DNA of 64,000 bases, from contig CAJHNH020000217.1 of NCBI GenBank assembly GCA_905116865.2, forward strand, positions 79,501-143,500, read 5' to 3'. This document shows positions 54,301-60,576 of this stretch, piece after piece. Position numbers and translations under genes: made by a program. The DNA is from Candidula unifasciata (taxonomy: Eukaryota > Mollusca > Gastropoda > Stylommatophora > Geomitridae). The notes beneath the pieces are model-generated. The model had not been told where the DNA came from and ran no database searches. It saw nothing but the letters and a program-made list of their open reading frames with translations. Within the stretch, counting starts at the first letter, position 1; each line of letters opens with the position of its first letter.

Positions 54301-54581
54301 ATTATGTGTTCCATTTATTTTTTAGAAGTAAAGTGCTTTTGTGTTACTTTTTTTTTTAATGAAGTGTTTAAAAAAAAAATTAATGAGCTCTTTTCAAACC
54401 TTTGGCACATTGGGGCTGGCAGGCAATCGTCTAGCCACTCCACTACAACTTCCAGCTTGAGGAATTGATGGAAGAAGGCTTGTTTACTTTAGAATAGCAA
54501 GTATTTATATCTCATCTACAGACAGTACTGAATCAAGTAGAGTGGGAGGCAGTCATTGTTGATGAAGTTCACAAAATAAAG
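42254..54581 (+). CDS. ERCC6L2: ERCC6L2-like SNF2 helicase, nine exons (5' and 3' ends incomplete)
   Basis: The exons are 42254-42336, 44208-44387, 45815-46014, 47434-47537, 49710-49838, 49995-50078, 51442-51566, 52148-52247 and 54522-54581. All have GT-AG borders and matching phases. The first four encode a low-complexity polar region. The rest give [17 protein letters not shown] (Q-motif region), [11 protein letters not shown] (Walker A), [16 protein letters not shown] (motif Ia region), [13 protein letters not shown] (motif Ib region) and [10 protein letters not shown] (motif II). Order and spacing fit ERCC6L2, a DNA repair translocase of the SNF2 family linked in humans to bone-marrow failure. 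Motif II reads DEVH where DEAH is usual. The Tudor-like N-terminal exon of vertebrate ERCC6L2 was not found, and motifs III-VI are missing to the right of 54581. Paralogues such as ERCC6 or ERCC6L fit less well because the [18 protein letters not shown] join is specific to this family. Confidence 0.87.
42600..44070 (+). mobile_element. LINE family 4 fragments in ERCC6L2 intron, split by another retroelement end
   Basis: At 42620-42830 an RT palm start is encoded ([39 protein letters not shown]). At 43440-44070 comes the thumb and C-terminus ([35 protein letters not shown], then the shared 3' end). Between them, after a poly-C run at 42847-42862, sits the segment described at 42876-43375. Frames are broken. 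Confidence 0.75.
42876..43375 (+). mobile_element. C-terminal region of a different retroelement ORF
   Basis: Encodes [51 protein letters not shown] and [20 protein letters not shown], then [20 protein letters not shown]. In-frame stops and a frameshift occur. The pattern RPDI...ELxxxYE...KY...VEVGARG resembles a C-terminal, possibly nuclease-like module that I associate with some invertebrate retroelement ORFs. That assignment is from memory and not certain. Confidence 0.5.
44208..44387 (+). CDS. ERCC6L2: ERCC6L2 exon
   Basis: The acceptor TTCATAG ends at 44207 and donor GTAAAC starts at 44388. Reads [21 protein letters not shown], then [15 protein letters not shown] and NRMQQKRK plus AG. 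It is acidic then basic, likely disordered. The phase joins cleanly with both neighbours. Confidence 0.75.
44470..44960. repeat. Degenerate tandem array, about 30-bp unit
   Basis: Recurring GGTCAGAAACATTTACAACA and AGCAGCACTA blocks with many substitutions and small indels, starting about 80 bp after an ERCC6L2 exon donor. Purine-rich. Confidence 0.8.
45115..45780 (+). mobile_element. RNase H LINE family 1, two 3' end fragments in tandem
   Basis: 45119-45338 encodes [38 protein letters not shown] and ends with an ACTCA tail. 45340-45780 begins with a second partial copy ([17 protein letters not shown]) and ends with a (CATT)n run at 45754-45778. The second ends 35 bp before an ERCC6L2 exon. 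Confidence 0.75.
45815..46014 (+). CDS. ERCC6L2: ERCC6L2 exon
   Basis: The acceptor TTTTCAG ends at 45814 and donor GTACGT starts at 46015. Reads [21 protein letters not shown], then [20 protein letters not shown] and [11 protein letters not shown]. Low complexity, Ser-, Asp- and Asn-rich linker. Confidence 0.75.
46015..47433. other. ERCC6L2 intron, no other feature recognised
   Basis: AT-rich with a TATATATATA tract near 46488-46499. The 82-codon ORF at 47075-47323 is not recognised. Confidence 0.4.
47434..47537 (+). CDS. ERCC6L2: ERCC6L2 exon
   Basis: The acceptor CACACAG ends at 47433 and donor GTAAGT starts at 47538. Reads [16 protein letters not shown], then [16 protein letters not shown]. 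The KVGFRLS segment aligns with the KVAFKLS stretch just before the helicase core in ERCC6L2. Confidence 0.85.
47874..47986. repeat. 55-bp tandem duplication, two copies
   Basis: GTGTGCATTTGTTTTTCTGA and GCACCTCATTACCACAGT occur twice with two or three differences, in an ERCC6L2 intron. Confidence 0.85.
48430..48775 (+). mobile_element. LINE 3' end fragment
   Basis: The + strand encodes [10 protein letters not shown], then GYIIRKGKLE after a one-base shift, then a Gly/Arg-rich segment and ARYDWHYT. The [12 protein letters not shown] block resembles the FLGHxxRKxELE C-terminal motif of some LINEs. Confidence 0.5.
48805..49073 (-). repeat. SINE-B copy
   Basis: Nearly complete: AAAGGACCCTTTTCCATACC, GGGCATATGGTGCTAGACC, GTCAGCATCATGCCGGCCG, GAGTCAGCCTGGGAGCC. 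The head on the minus strand has GAGCCACCGTAGTGTAGCAA. Confidence 0.82.
49240..49505 (-). mobile_element. LINE family 4, 3' end fragment
   Basis: The minus strand encodes a [24 protein letters not shown] segment, then [20 protein letters not shown] and an [15 protein letters not shown] end. It is closely related to 41955-42190. Confidence 0.77.
49710..49838 (+). CDS. ERCC6L2: ERCC6L2 exon with Walker A
   Basis: The acceptor TTGCAG ends at 49709 and donor GTATCA starts at 49839. Encodes [32 protein letters not shown] and [10 protein letters not shown]. The Gly-Lys-Thr of motif I (ATP binding) is intact. Confidence 0.93.
49995..50078 (+). CDS. ERCC6L2: ERCC6L2 exon
   Basis: The acceptor CTGTAG ends at 49994 and donor GTAATG starts at 50079. 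Reads [17 protein letters not shown], then HNIPKFIRQ. It continues the helix after motif I, as in ERCC6L2 (VISFLAAVL in human). Confidence 0.9.
50385..50570. repeat. Dispersed repeat shared with 12370-12535
   Basis: ACAAAGAAGACACAAACAAT and TAGACTGCAC, then a TCGTCAGG block and GAATCGACT, occur in the same order in both places. Family unknown. Confidence 0.6.
50655..50782 (+). mobile_element. RNase H LINE family 2, very short 3' end
   Basis: Begins after a poly-A run with ATCAACATAGAACTGGTGT (as at 32910) and ends with AACTAACTAACT, the family tail. Confidence 0.7.
51035..51303 (-). repeat. SINE-B copy
   Basis: AGCGTCCCTTTTCACACC, GGCATATGAAGCTAGAC, ATTTTGTATAGACCAGTC, GGCTGGGTTGACATGGGAGCC and GATTTGAACCCACTACC (minus-strand B box). 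The head ends near 51303. Confidence 0.8.
51442..51566 (+). CDS. ERCC6L2: ERCC6L2 exon with motif Ia region
   Basis: The acceptor AG is at 51440-51441 and donor GTTAGA starts at 51567. Reads [16 protein letters not shown], then [20 protein letters not shown] and GYFSA plus AG. It aligns with [20 protein letters not shown] of human ERCC6L2. The Met is internal. Confidence 0.92.
51720..52140. other. ERCC6L2 intron, no other feature recognised
   Basis: Unique sequence. No ORF with homology. Confidence 0.35.
52148..52247 (+). CDS. ERCC6L2: ERCC6L2 exon with motif Ib region
   Basis: The acceptor TCTGCAG ends at 52147 and donor GTAAGT starts at 52248. Reads [20 protein letters not shown], then [14 protein letters not shown]. 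It aligns with VLHG and ALTTYETLR in the family. Confidence 0.9.
52405..52672 (-). repeat. SINE-B copy
   Basis: ATACCCTTTTTTACACC, GGCATATGAAGTTGGAC, GAGCATCACGCTGGCTG, GGCTGGGTTGACCTAGAAAGCC. The head on the minus strand has GCCGTGTTAGCGTAGCTGC. Confidence 0.78.
53060..53450 (+). mobile_element. LINE 3' end fragment
   Basis: The + strand contains [14 protein letters not shown], then [19 protein letters not shown], a (W/F)GHxxRMxP plus RPRVxxRGRxRxxW pattern of LINE RT C-termini. It is broken. Confidence 0.55.
53450..54380. other. ERCC6L2 intron, no other feature recognised
   Basis: A 105-codon minus ORF at 53821-54138 has no motif I recognise. A short TTTTCAGATAAG repeat occurs three times near 53758-53805. 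Confidence 0.35.
54385..54460 (-). repeat. SINE-B remnants
   Basis: GAGCTCTTTTCAAACCTTTGGCACATTGG, then a head remnant with GGCTGGCAGGCAATCGTCTAGCCAC. The middle is deleted. Confidence 0.55.
54522..54581 (+). CDS. ERCC6L2: ERCC6L2 exon with motif II (DEVH), last in window
   Basis: The acceptor CTACAG ends at 54521 and the donor GTTCGG (weak) starts at 54582. Reads [20 protein letters not shown] in phase 0, aligning with LEWSAVIVDEAHRIK. The catalytic Asp-Glu are kept; Ala is replaced by Val. No later exon (GLTGT region) was found up to 64000. Confidence 0.9.
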
Positions 54582-55425
54582 GTTCGGCTTTTTGTCAGTT
54601 TGTGATAACTGTTTGAAACCAATATCCATGTCTGTTGTGTGCAAAAGACTTTTGATCCTTTCGTCCCAAGAAGCTCAGTTCCCTGCAAATGTCACTTTTC
54701 CGACTTGTCTGTAGTGACACATCTGACTTTTGCAGACATTTGTTGACTGGGTGAGCCTTCCTGGGAAATGGGATTCAGTGAACTGTGATAGAGAAGCTTG
54801 ATGATCTTGACTTCCTAATTTTTTTTTCTTTTTGCTACACACATAACATTTAGATATTAGGTAGATAAATTAAACTTACTGGGGAAGAAATGGGGCTTGG
54901 TGTTTACAGTTACGTATTTTTAAAAATTCATAGGGACAAAGATAATGAAAATAATGAAATCAATTTTGTGAAACCAAAGTGGTGGAGTCATGTGTAAATT
55001 TAATTAACGGTGCAGCAAAGTTCAAAATATTATTAAAATTAGTATACAAGATAACTTTTCATTTCATTTGGACATTTTTGAAAATCAGCAGAAATTAAAT
55101 CTAGGTACCAGACTTATAATATTTAACTGTACAAATTTTAGGTCAGCATTGCAATGCAAGAAAGAAACACGGAGAATGAAAAAATTGCTAAACTGCAAAT
55201 ATTCATTAAGTGTGCCTGATCATAATGTAGGGACCATAATAGTGTAACAGAATCACTAATGCTAAGCTTATGAAGAGCACTAAATAAATGAGAATGGTTT
55301 GGTTTAAAATTGTAAGTCCCCTTTTGGCTGCCTCTGAGGGCTTTTTGTGATGGTCCTGAAATCGGGCACTGCCAGCCAATATAAGGTAGTGAGGCAGTCA
55401 TTTGAGAATGTTAATGCATCTAGAA
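54582..55425. other. No further exon recognised
   Basis: Unique AT-rich sequence downstream of the last ERCC6L2 exon seen. Minus ORFs at 55138-55492 have no recognisable domain. Confidence 0.35.
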
Positions 55426-55429
55426 CTGA

Positions 55430-55605
55430 AGTCATGATGTTGTTCAGTCCCAACAGGACATCACACTGAGTGATAAACACCCGGTGACACAAAGTGCCAC
55501 CATTTGAAGAGGATCGCCCAGGGGACAGGTCCCAGAAACCAGTTCAACTCATAAGTTGGGTTATATTAGGGCCCCCGGTAACAGCTAGGTTGAGGCTTTA
55601 AAACA
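55430..55605 (-). repeat. Dispersed repeat F, copy 2
   Basis: Inverted relative to 39998-40185: GGACATCACACTGAG, ATAAACACCCGGTGACACAA, AGTGCCACCAT, GGTCCCAGAAACC. Confidence 0.7.
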
Positions 55606-55934
55606 ACAAAAAATTTGCCTCTAACATTGAGACATGGTTAATTTGTAACTGAAGTCATGAAATGAGCAGATAGTCAGTCTAGTGAGTCTGTTGTGGTGTG
55701 AAAAGAAATAACTTTCTTTAGTTTGTGGGCCAACAGTCAGTGAAGTAGAATACTGTTGTGGTTAGCCTTGCCTGGCAAAGCTAGCAGAATGTTCTCAACT
55801 ACAAGGTTATTCAAAATGATGGAATTTCATTCATGTAAATTTCTTTTAATAAGTCGATCTCATTTAATGTCAGAAAGAGGGAAAATTGTTACATAGAGCC
55901 TGTGCTGCTGTATGAAAGCAAATCTTGGAATGTC

Positions 55935-56308
55935 AGTTAACAAATTAAGAAGAATTTGGAAGAAACAGAGATGTGTTTTCTGAGATGAATGTTACAAATA
56001 CCTTGCACGGCCAGAGTAACTAACAACGATTGTTTGAAAGAAGCTAATAAAAGTAGATCTCTATATACAATGATAAGAAGGCGACAAACACTGTTCTTTG
56101 GCAACATAATGAGAAGCGAGGCATTGGAAAACATGACAGCTGGAAAGATTAGTCGAAAGAGGGGTAGAGGCAGACCCAGAGAGACGATGCTGGATGGGCT
56201 GAAACGATGGCATGGAGGGATATCATCAAGAGAGCTGTTCCAGGCAACCAGGGATCGTGATCTGTGGAGATGCATGAGCGCCTCCGCCAGTTGGCAGGGC
56301 ACATGATG
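55935..56308 (+). mobile_element. LINE 3' end fragment
   Basis: An open stretch at 55989-56306 encodes IRRRQTLFFGNIMRSEALEN, then RKRGRGRPRETMLDGLKRWH and ATRDRDLWRCMSASASWQGT. This is the RRxxLFxGHxxRxExLE ... GRGRPRxxxLDxLxxW ... RDRxxWRxM pattern of LINE RT C-termini. No long 5' part remains. Confidence 0.8.
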
Positions 56309-56309
56309 A

Positions 56310-56895
56310 TGTTTCTTTTAATATACATTAATTGTTGATAATGTAAATACAAAAGAGAGGAAGGTCTAAAGTTTACAAACTTACATTAGATGTAAACATC
56401 TACATCTGTAAACATCTAAGCAGTAGCCAAACTCATCCCGTACAAGAATAAGCATCTCTCGTAGAACTGAGTTCACTGCAGTTGTGATACTTTTCTGCAG
56501 GTCGGCCAGCATGCATATTTAGGTGGTTGGTTATGCAACTGCACACTAATGGTAGTATTCAAAACTTTAGTCCTTCCTCTCTCTCTTGTATGTATATTAT
56601 TTATATGTAATGTATATTCAAGTAAATATACATGAATGAAAGTGTATCCATCATTTGGAATAACCCTATATTTTATATGTGTTTCGCTGTGAAACAAGGG
56701 GCCATGCTGAGTGACATTTCTATGGATGCAAGTGCATGAAAAGTCTTTTTTTGTGTGGATGTGATAGATATCTAATTGATCTTACCAGCACCCATTTGTC
56801 TCAAAAACTATATCCTGCATGTTGTAGTTCACACCGTCTCACAATGAAACACACACTTGGCTATCCACTAGTTGTATTTAAAGTGAGCCATGTAT
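56310..56895. other. No gene recognised
   Basis: Unique AT-rich sequence. Confidence 0.35.
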
Positions 56896-56897
56896 TA

Positions 56898-57172
56898 TTA
56901 TTCTTCACATTCACCGGTTGTAAACTCCCACGGAAAGTTCTGGTTGTTCGTCGACCTCTGGACTTTAGACTTTTCCAGAACCTAAGTGTTGCGTGCCCAT
57001 CTGTTTTACTTATTTGTATGAAGATTGTTGGTTCCTAGCCTCTCAAGCAGATGCACTCCGACTTTGAAGGAAACCCCCAGTTACTCGACTCCTATGACAT
57101 GCTTGTTGGGAAGGCAGTGGGTCTCTTCTTGTTTCACCCCACAATAGGGCCCTGGAACCCACACGGGGAATT
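56898..57172 (-). repeat. SINE-C copy
   Basis: ATTATTCTTCACATTCACCGG tail side, then TGTAAACTCCCACGGAAAGT, CTCTCAAGCAGATGCACTCC, CCCCAGTTACTCGACTC and GGAACCCACACGGGG. Confidence 0.82.
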
Positions 57173-57639
57173 TGAGCCTAAGAGAATAAAAGTGAAAATC
57201 TGCACAAAAGCAACACATTTTTATGAAGAAATGATATTTAATGAACATTATATGTTTGAACTGTTACACGAAGAAAATGTTTTACAGCATGAATTACACA
57301 GTTCCTTTTTTTTGTGTGTATTGGAGAATTCTTGCATATTCAGACATGATGGAATTAACTATACCCTAGCACACTTTTGGGGAAAGCAGAAATAAAAACT
57401 GAATGCTGTTTTGAGGTAAAGACAAGCTGTGAAGATTTCTTTTCTGCCTGCCCTTAAAAATTGTTGGCACATTGCTTTGTGGTTTACAGCTAGACTGGAC
57501 CATCAGCAAACTATTAATTAGTCACTGTTATGACATGTGTGTTAACTCTTTTTGAGTCCCAAGGAACGCAAGATGCGCTGATTTTACGTCTATCTTAACT
57601 ACCCCTTGGGCCTGTGATGTTAAACTCTCTGGGACTCAG

Positions 57640-57835
57640 AGAGTTAAGGGGCAGTGACTGTGTCCCCCCCCCCCCCCCCCCAAAACAGGGCTCTGTAACC
57701 CAGATGAGAAGATTTAGTCCATATCTCACCCCCCCCCCCCCCCCCCCCCAAAGAGGGTTGTGTAACCCAGACAGAGAAAATTCATATCTTATTCCTTTCC
57801 CTCCTCTCAAAACAGGGCCCAAGACATAAGAAAAG
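57640..57835. repeat. Three diverged 60-bp units with long poly-C tracts
   Basis: Each unit has an AGGG(C/T)(T/C)(G/C)TGTAACCCAGA-like core and a poly-C run (57664-57680 and 57730-57749). The third unit has CCCTCCTCTC in its place. The Pro- and Gly-rich ORFs are shadows. Confidence 0.8.
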
Positions 57836-57879
57836 ATTAGGTCATGTCTCATACAACTTTGGTGTTAAATTGCTTTGCT

Positions 57880-58062
57880 TTGTAATGGAGCCTGACTTTT
57901 CAAAAATGACCTTTGCTCCCACGTTGTCCCAGCCATAAATGGGAAGTAAAAAAGGCCAGCGTGATACTGACTACATCAACTACCAGCGCTGATTGATAAA
58001 ATATAGGTCTAACCTTGTATGCCCAATACACCTGAAAGCCTGGAAAAGTTTCCTTTCACCAT
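57880..58062 (+). repeat. SINE-B copy, partial
   Basis: GAGCCTGACTTTTCAAAAATGACC, TTTGCTCCCACGTTGTCCC, GCCAGCGTGATACTGA and AAAATATAGGTCTAACC, then AGCCTGGAAAAG. The head is absent. Confidence 0.72.
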
Positions 58063-58600
58063 CTCAACAGTGAAGGTTGGCAGCCATGTACTGTTATCTT
58101 TGATAATACTACACAGTAAGGCCCTAATCTCTTCCACAGTGTGACTCTCATACCATCATTCAAAAACTACGAGAACAGTTTAAAAATACAAATAATGGAC
58201 ATCAAGCCCTTTTACTTCAGGTTCATGAATTTGGTAAACACATCCACAAAGCCCAAGAGCTGCAAACGTTTTAAACACTGTCTCATTTAACTACAAGATT
58301 TCAAAACATGCTGCAGTTGAACAAAAAATAGTCACAGACAGTTGATTACAGTTTAATGCTCGACATAATTTGCGGCATCTTATTAGGTCATCATTCAAAG
58401 AGAGTTTTGGTGGTAGCTTATTGTGAGTGAGCCTGCCTTCCAAGACTGGTAAGCGCTTGATCCACAGTAGGTGCAGGATTTATTTATGAACATTAAATGT
58501 CGTCAAAATGGGTACCGGACTATTTTCAGAATTTTTTGAGAAAAGCAACGAGGAAGGGAACTGGCTACCAACTCCCCTTTTCATGGCCTGAAACAGTGAT
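58062..58600. other. No gene recognised; one weak exon-like stretch
   Basis: After CTTCCACAG at 58131-58139 an open reading CDSHTIIQKLREQFKNTNN, then GHQALLLQ and GTTCAT at 58212, looks like an exon by form only. No homology is recognised. Confidence 0.25.
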
Positions 58601-58602
58601 CT

Positions 58603-58855
58603 TCAACTGGTGAGAAAGTCCTGGTTATTCGTCCATTTGGACTTTGGCTTTGTGCCAAGGCCTGAGTTTTGCGCGTACATCCATTTTACTGGCTTATTTG
58701 TGTGCAGTTGGTTGTTCCTTACCACTCAGTCAGATGTACTCTGACTTCGAAGGATGCCCCCACTTTGCTCCTGCGACATGTTTTTTTTGGGGGGGAGGCA
58801 GTGGGTCTATTATTGTTTTCCCCATAATGGGGCCCCCAAACCCACACAGGGAATT
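58603..58855 (-). repeat. SINE-C copy
   Basis: TGAGAAAGTCCTGGTTATTC, TTTGGCTTTGTGCC, TCAGTCAGATGTACTCTGAC and CCCCATAATGGGGCCCCC, ending at AACCCACACAGGG. It lies next to CAGTGATCTTCAACTGG, which looks like a hAT terminus. Confidence 0.75.
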
Positions 58856-58884
58856 GCGTTCATGAAATGTTCCCCTTAATTCTG

Positions 58885-59285
58885 TAGCAAGCACCTAGTC
58901 AGTCAGTCGACAGATTATCCTTATTGCACATTAAACCATTCAATCCATAAGTGCTCGGATTCCCTCCTTATAAACCCTGCTGCGTGTAGCGGCTCATGAC
59001 ACCAGTTCTGTGTTGGTTTCTTTTTCTTCTTTGACCTCCTGGTTCGCAAACATCTTACTTCTCGTAGAGCATTCAGAATATCTATCTGGTCCATGGCTCG
59101 TCTGCCCTCCACAGTAGCTTTGTCTGCAAGCCGATCTGCTTGCTCATTTCCTTGCACGACTGTGTACCCTGGCACAAATATGAAACTGATGTGTGTCAGC
59201 TCTGACCGCTTTAGAGACTCCAGCCACTGACTTTGGACCCAGCCCATCTCTATCTTCCTGAGCATACTCACTGAGTCAAAGAGAA
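58885..59285 (-). mobile_element. RNase H LINE family 2, 3' end, inverted
   Basis: The minus strand encodes MLRKIEMGWVQSQWLESLKR, SELTHISFIFVPGYTVVQGN, EQADRLADKATVEGRRAMDQ and IDILNALREVR. The GNEQAD of RNase H is kept while the usual GHAG is GYTV. The tail faces 58890 (TCAGTCAGTCGAC). Confidence 0.82.
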
Positions 59286-59324
59286 GAATGCGCAGTAAAA
59301 GACGTGCATCTGTTGTGAGCCAAT

Positions 59325-59500
59325 GACCTCTTTCCCATCACAGACGCATTAGGCATGTGATGCTAGACTTTTAGTAGACCAACTGGCACTTAGTGAATGA
59401 TATCAGCATCATGCTGGCCGCCTTTACTCCCCAGGACTTTACCTCATACCTGGTTTTAGGCTAGGCTTACCTAGGAGACAAAGTCATTAAAAAACAAAAA
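59325..59500 (-). repeat. SINE-B copy, partial
   Basis: GACCTCTTTCCCATCACAG, GGCATGTGATGCTAGAC, ATCAGCATCATGCTGGCCGC, GGCTAGGCTTACCTAGGAG. Confidence 0.75.
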
Positions 59501-59827
59501 CTGCTAGTGCTGGTCACCAAAAACTGCTGGTCATGATTTAATATTTTTGCCCCTGTAGAAAGGATTCTCACCATCTTACTGAGAATTGAACCCAGGTCTT
59601 TTTAATGAAAGCCCAGTGTTCTCTCTGCTTGGCCAGACTTTGTTCTCCACAATCCATAGCATCATGTCATGTTTTACAGCACTTCTGTGTTAATTATTTA
59701 CAAGCTACTTCAGCTAGTGTAATTTCACTCTACATGCAGCCTGTGTACATTACAGTTAATCAGAACTTACAACGTGGGAGGACAACACTGCTGCTTTAAA
59801 AATGTGGTGATATTCTCTCTTTTTTTT

Positions 59828-60035
59828 TTTTAAATATCCAGAAACCATGAGTTGTTAGCCCTTTGGCTCAGTACTATGGATATCGGAGCCCTTTGGCATT
59901 GATTCAATGATAGGTACCATAAATCTGGGAGAAATGTGGCTTTTCTGCCTACCCCCGGGTGTGAACCCAGATCACAAGAAGCTCGTCACCTGGTCGCTGC
60001 ACAGTCAGGTTTAAACAACTAAGCTAGTGAGTCAG
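59828..60035 (-). repeat. SINE-D copy
   Basis: Preceded by a T run (59817-59831, the complement of the A tail), then ATCCAGAAACCATGAGTTGT, GGTACCATAAATCTGGGAGA and CCCGGGTGTGAACCCAG (B box on minus), ending near TTTAAACAACTAAGC. It matches 13717-13940 inverted. Confidence 0.78.
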
Positions 60036-60576
60036 GCAATTTAGATCATCAGAAGGAATCTTTTGTAATAAATCCTTGCCTTTGGAGGTTAGAAAGAGTT
60101 AATACACGCTACATAGAACCAGTATTAATATATGGACAATCAGTAAACAAGCCAGAAAGTTCCTTGTGAGGCCTCAGGTGTGGTTTTATTGAATGCTTAT
60201 AATTCCTTGGCAGCTAAAATTAGTAATCCAGATAGATGTTTTAAAAGAGGATTAACCCCAAAGAAATCTTATCACAAATCAGATTAAGGTAGTTTGGTCA
60301 CTTTAGTGAAAAATTTACGTTTACATCAAGAGACATCAGATCAAATGGTTGTTTGTACATGTGTCACAGATCCCCACCAGACAGTACCCTACAGAAAGCA
60401 GACCCAGAGGTCAACCACACAAGTGATGCATAGCACCCAAAGTCTCTTAAAAAAACTGATGCTGAAAAAGAAGAAGTGAAGAATTTGCAGAATATGAAAA
60501 TACACCTGCTGAAGTATGGCAATTTCTGTTTCACATGAAGATGCAAGTAAACAGCACATTGTGACAATTATATAAT
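60036..60576. other. DDX28 3' flank
   Basis: No gene. On the minus strand an AATAAA lies at 60190-60185, about 390 bp after the DDX28 stop, a candidate polyadenylation signal. Confidence 0.4.
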
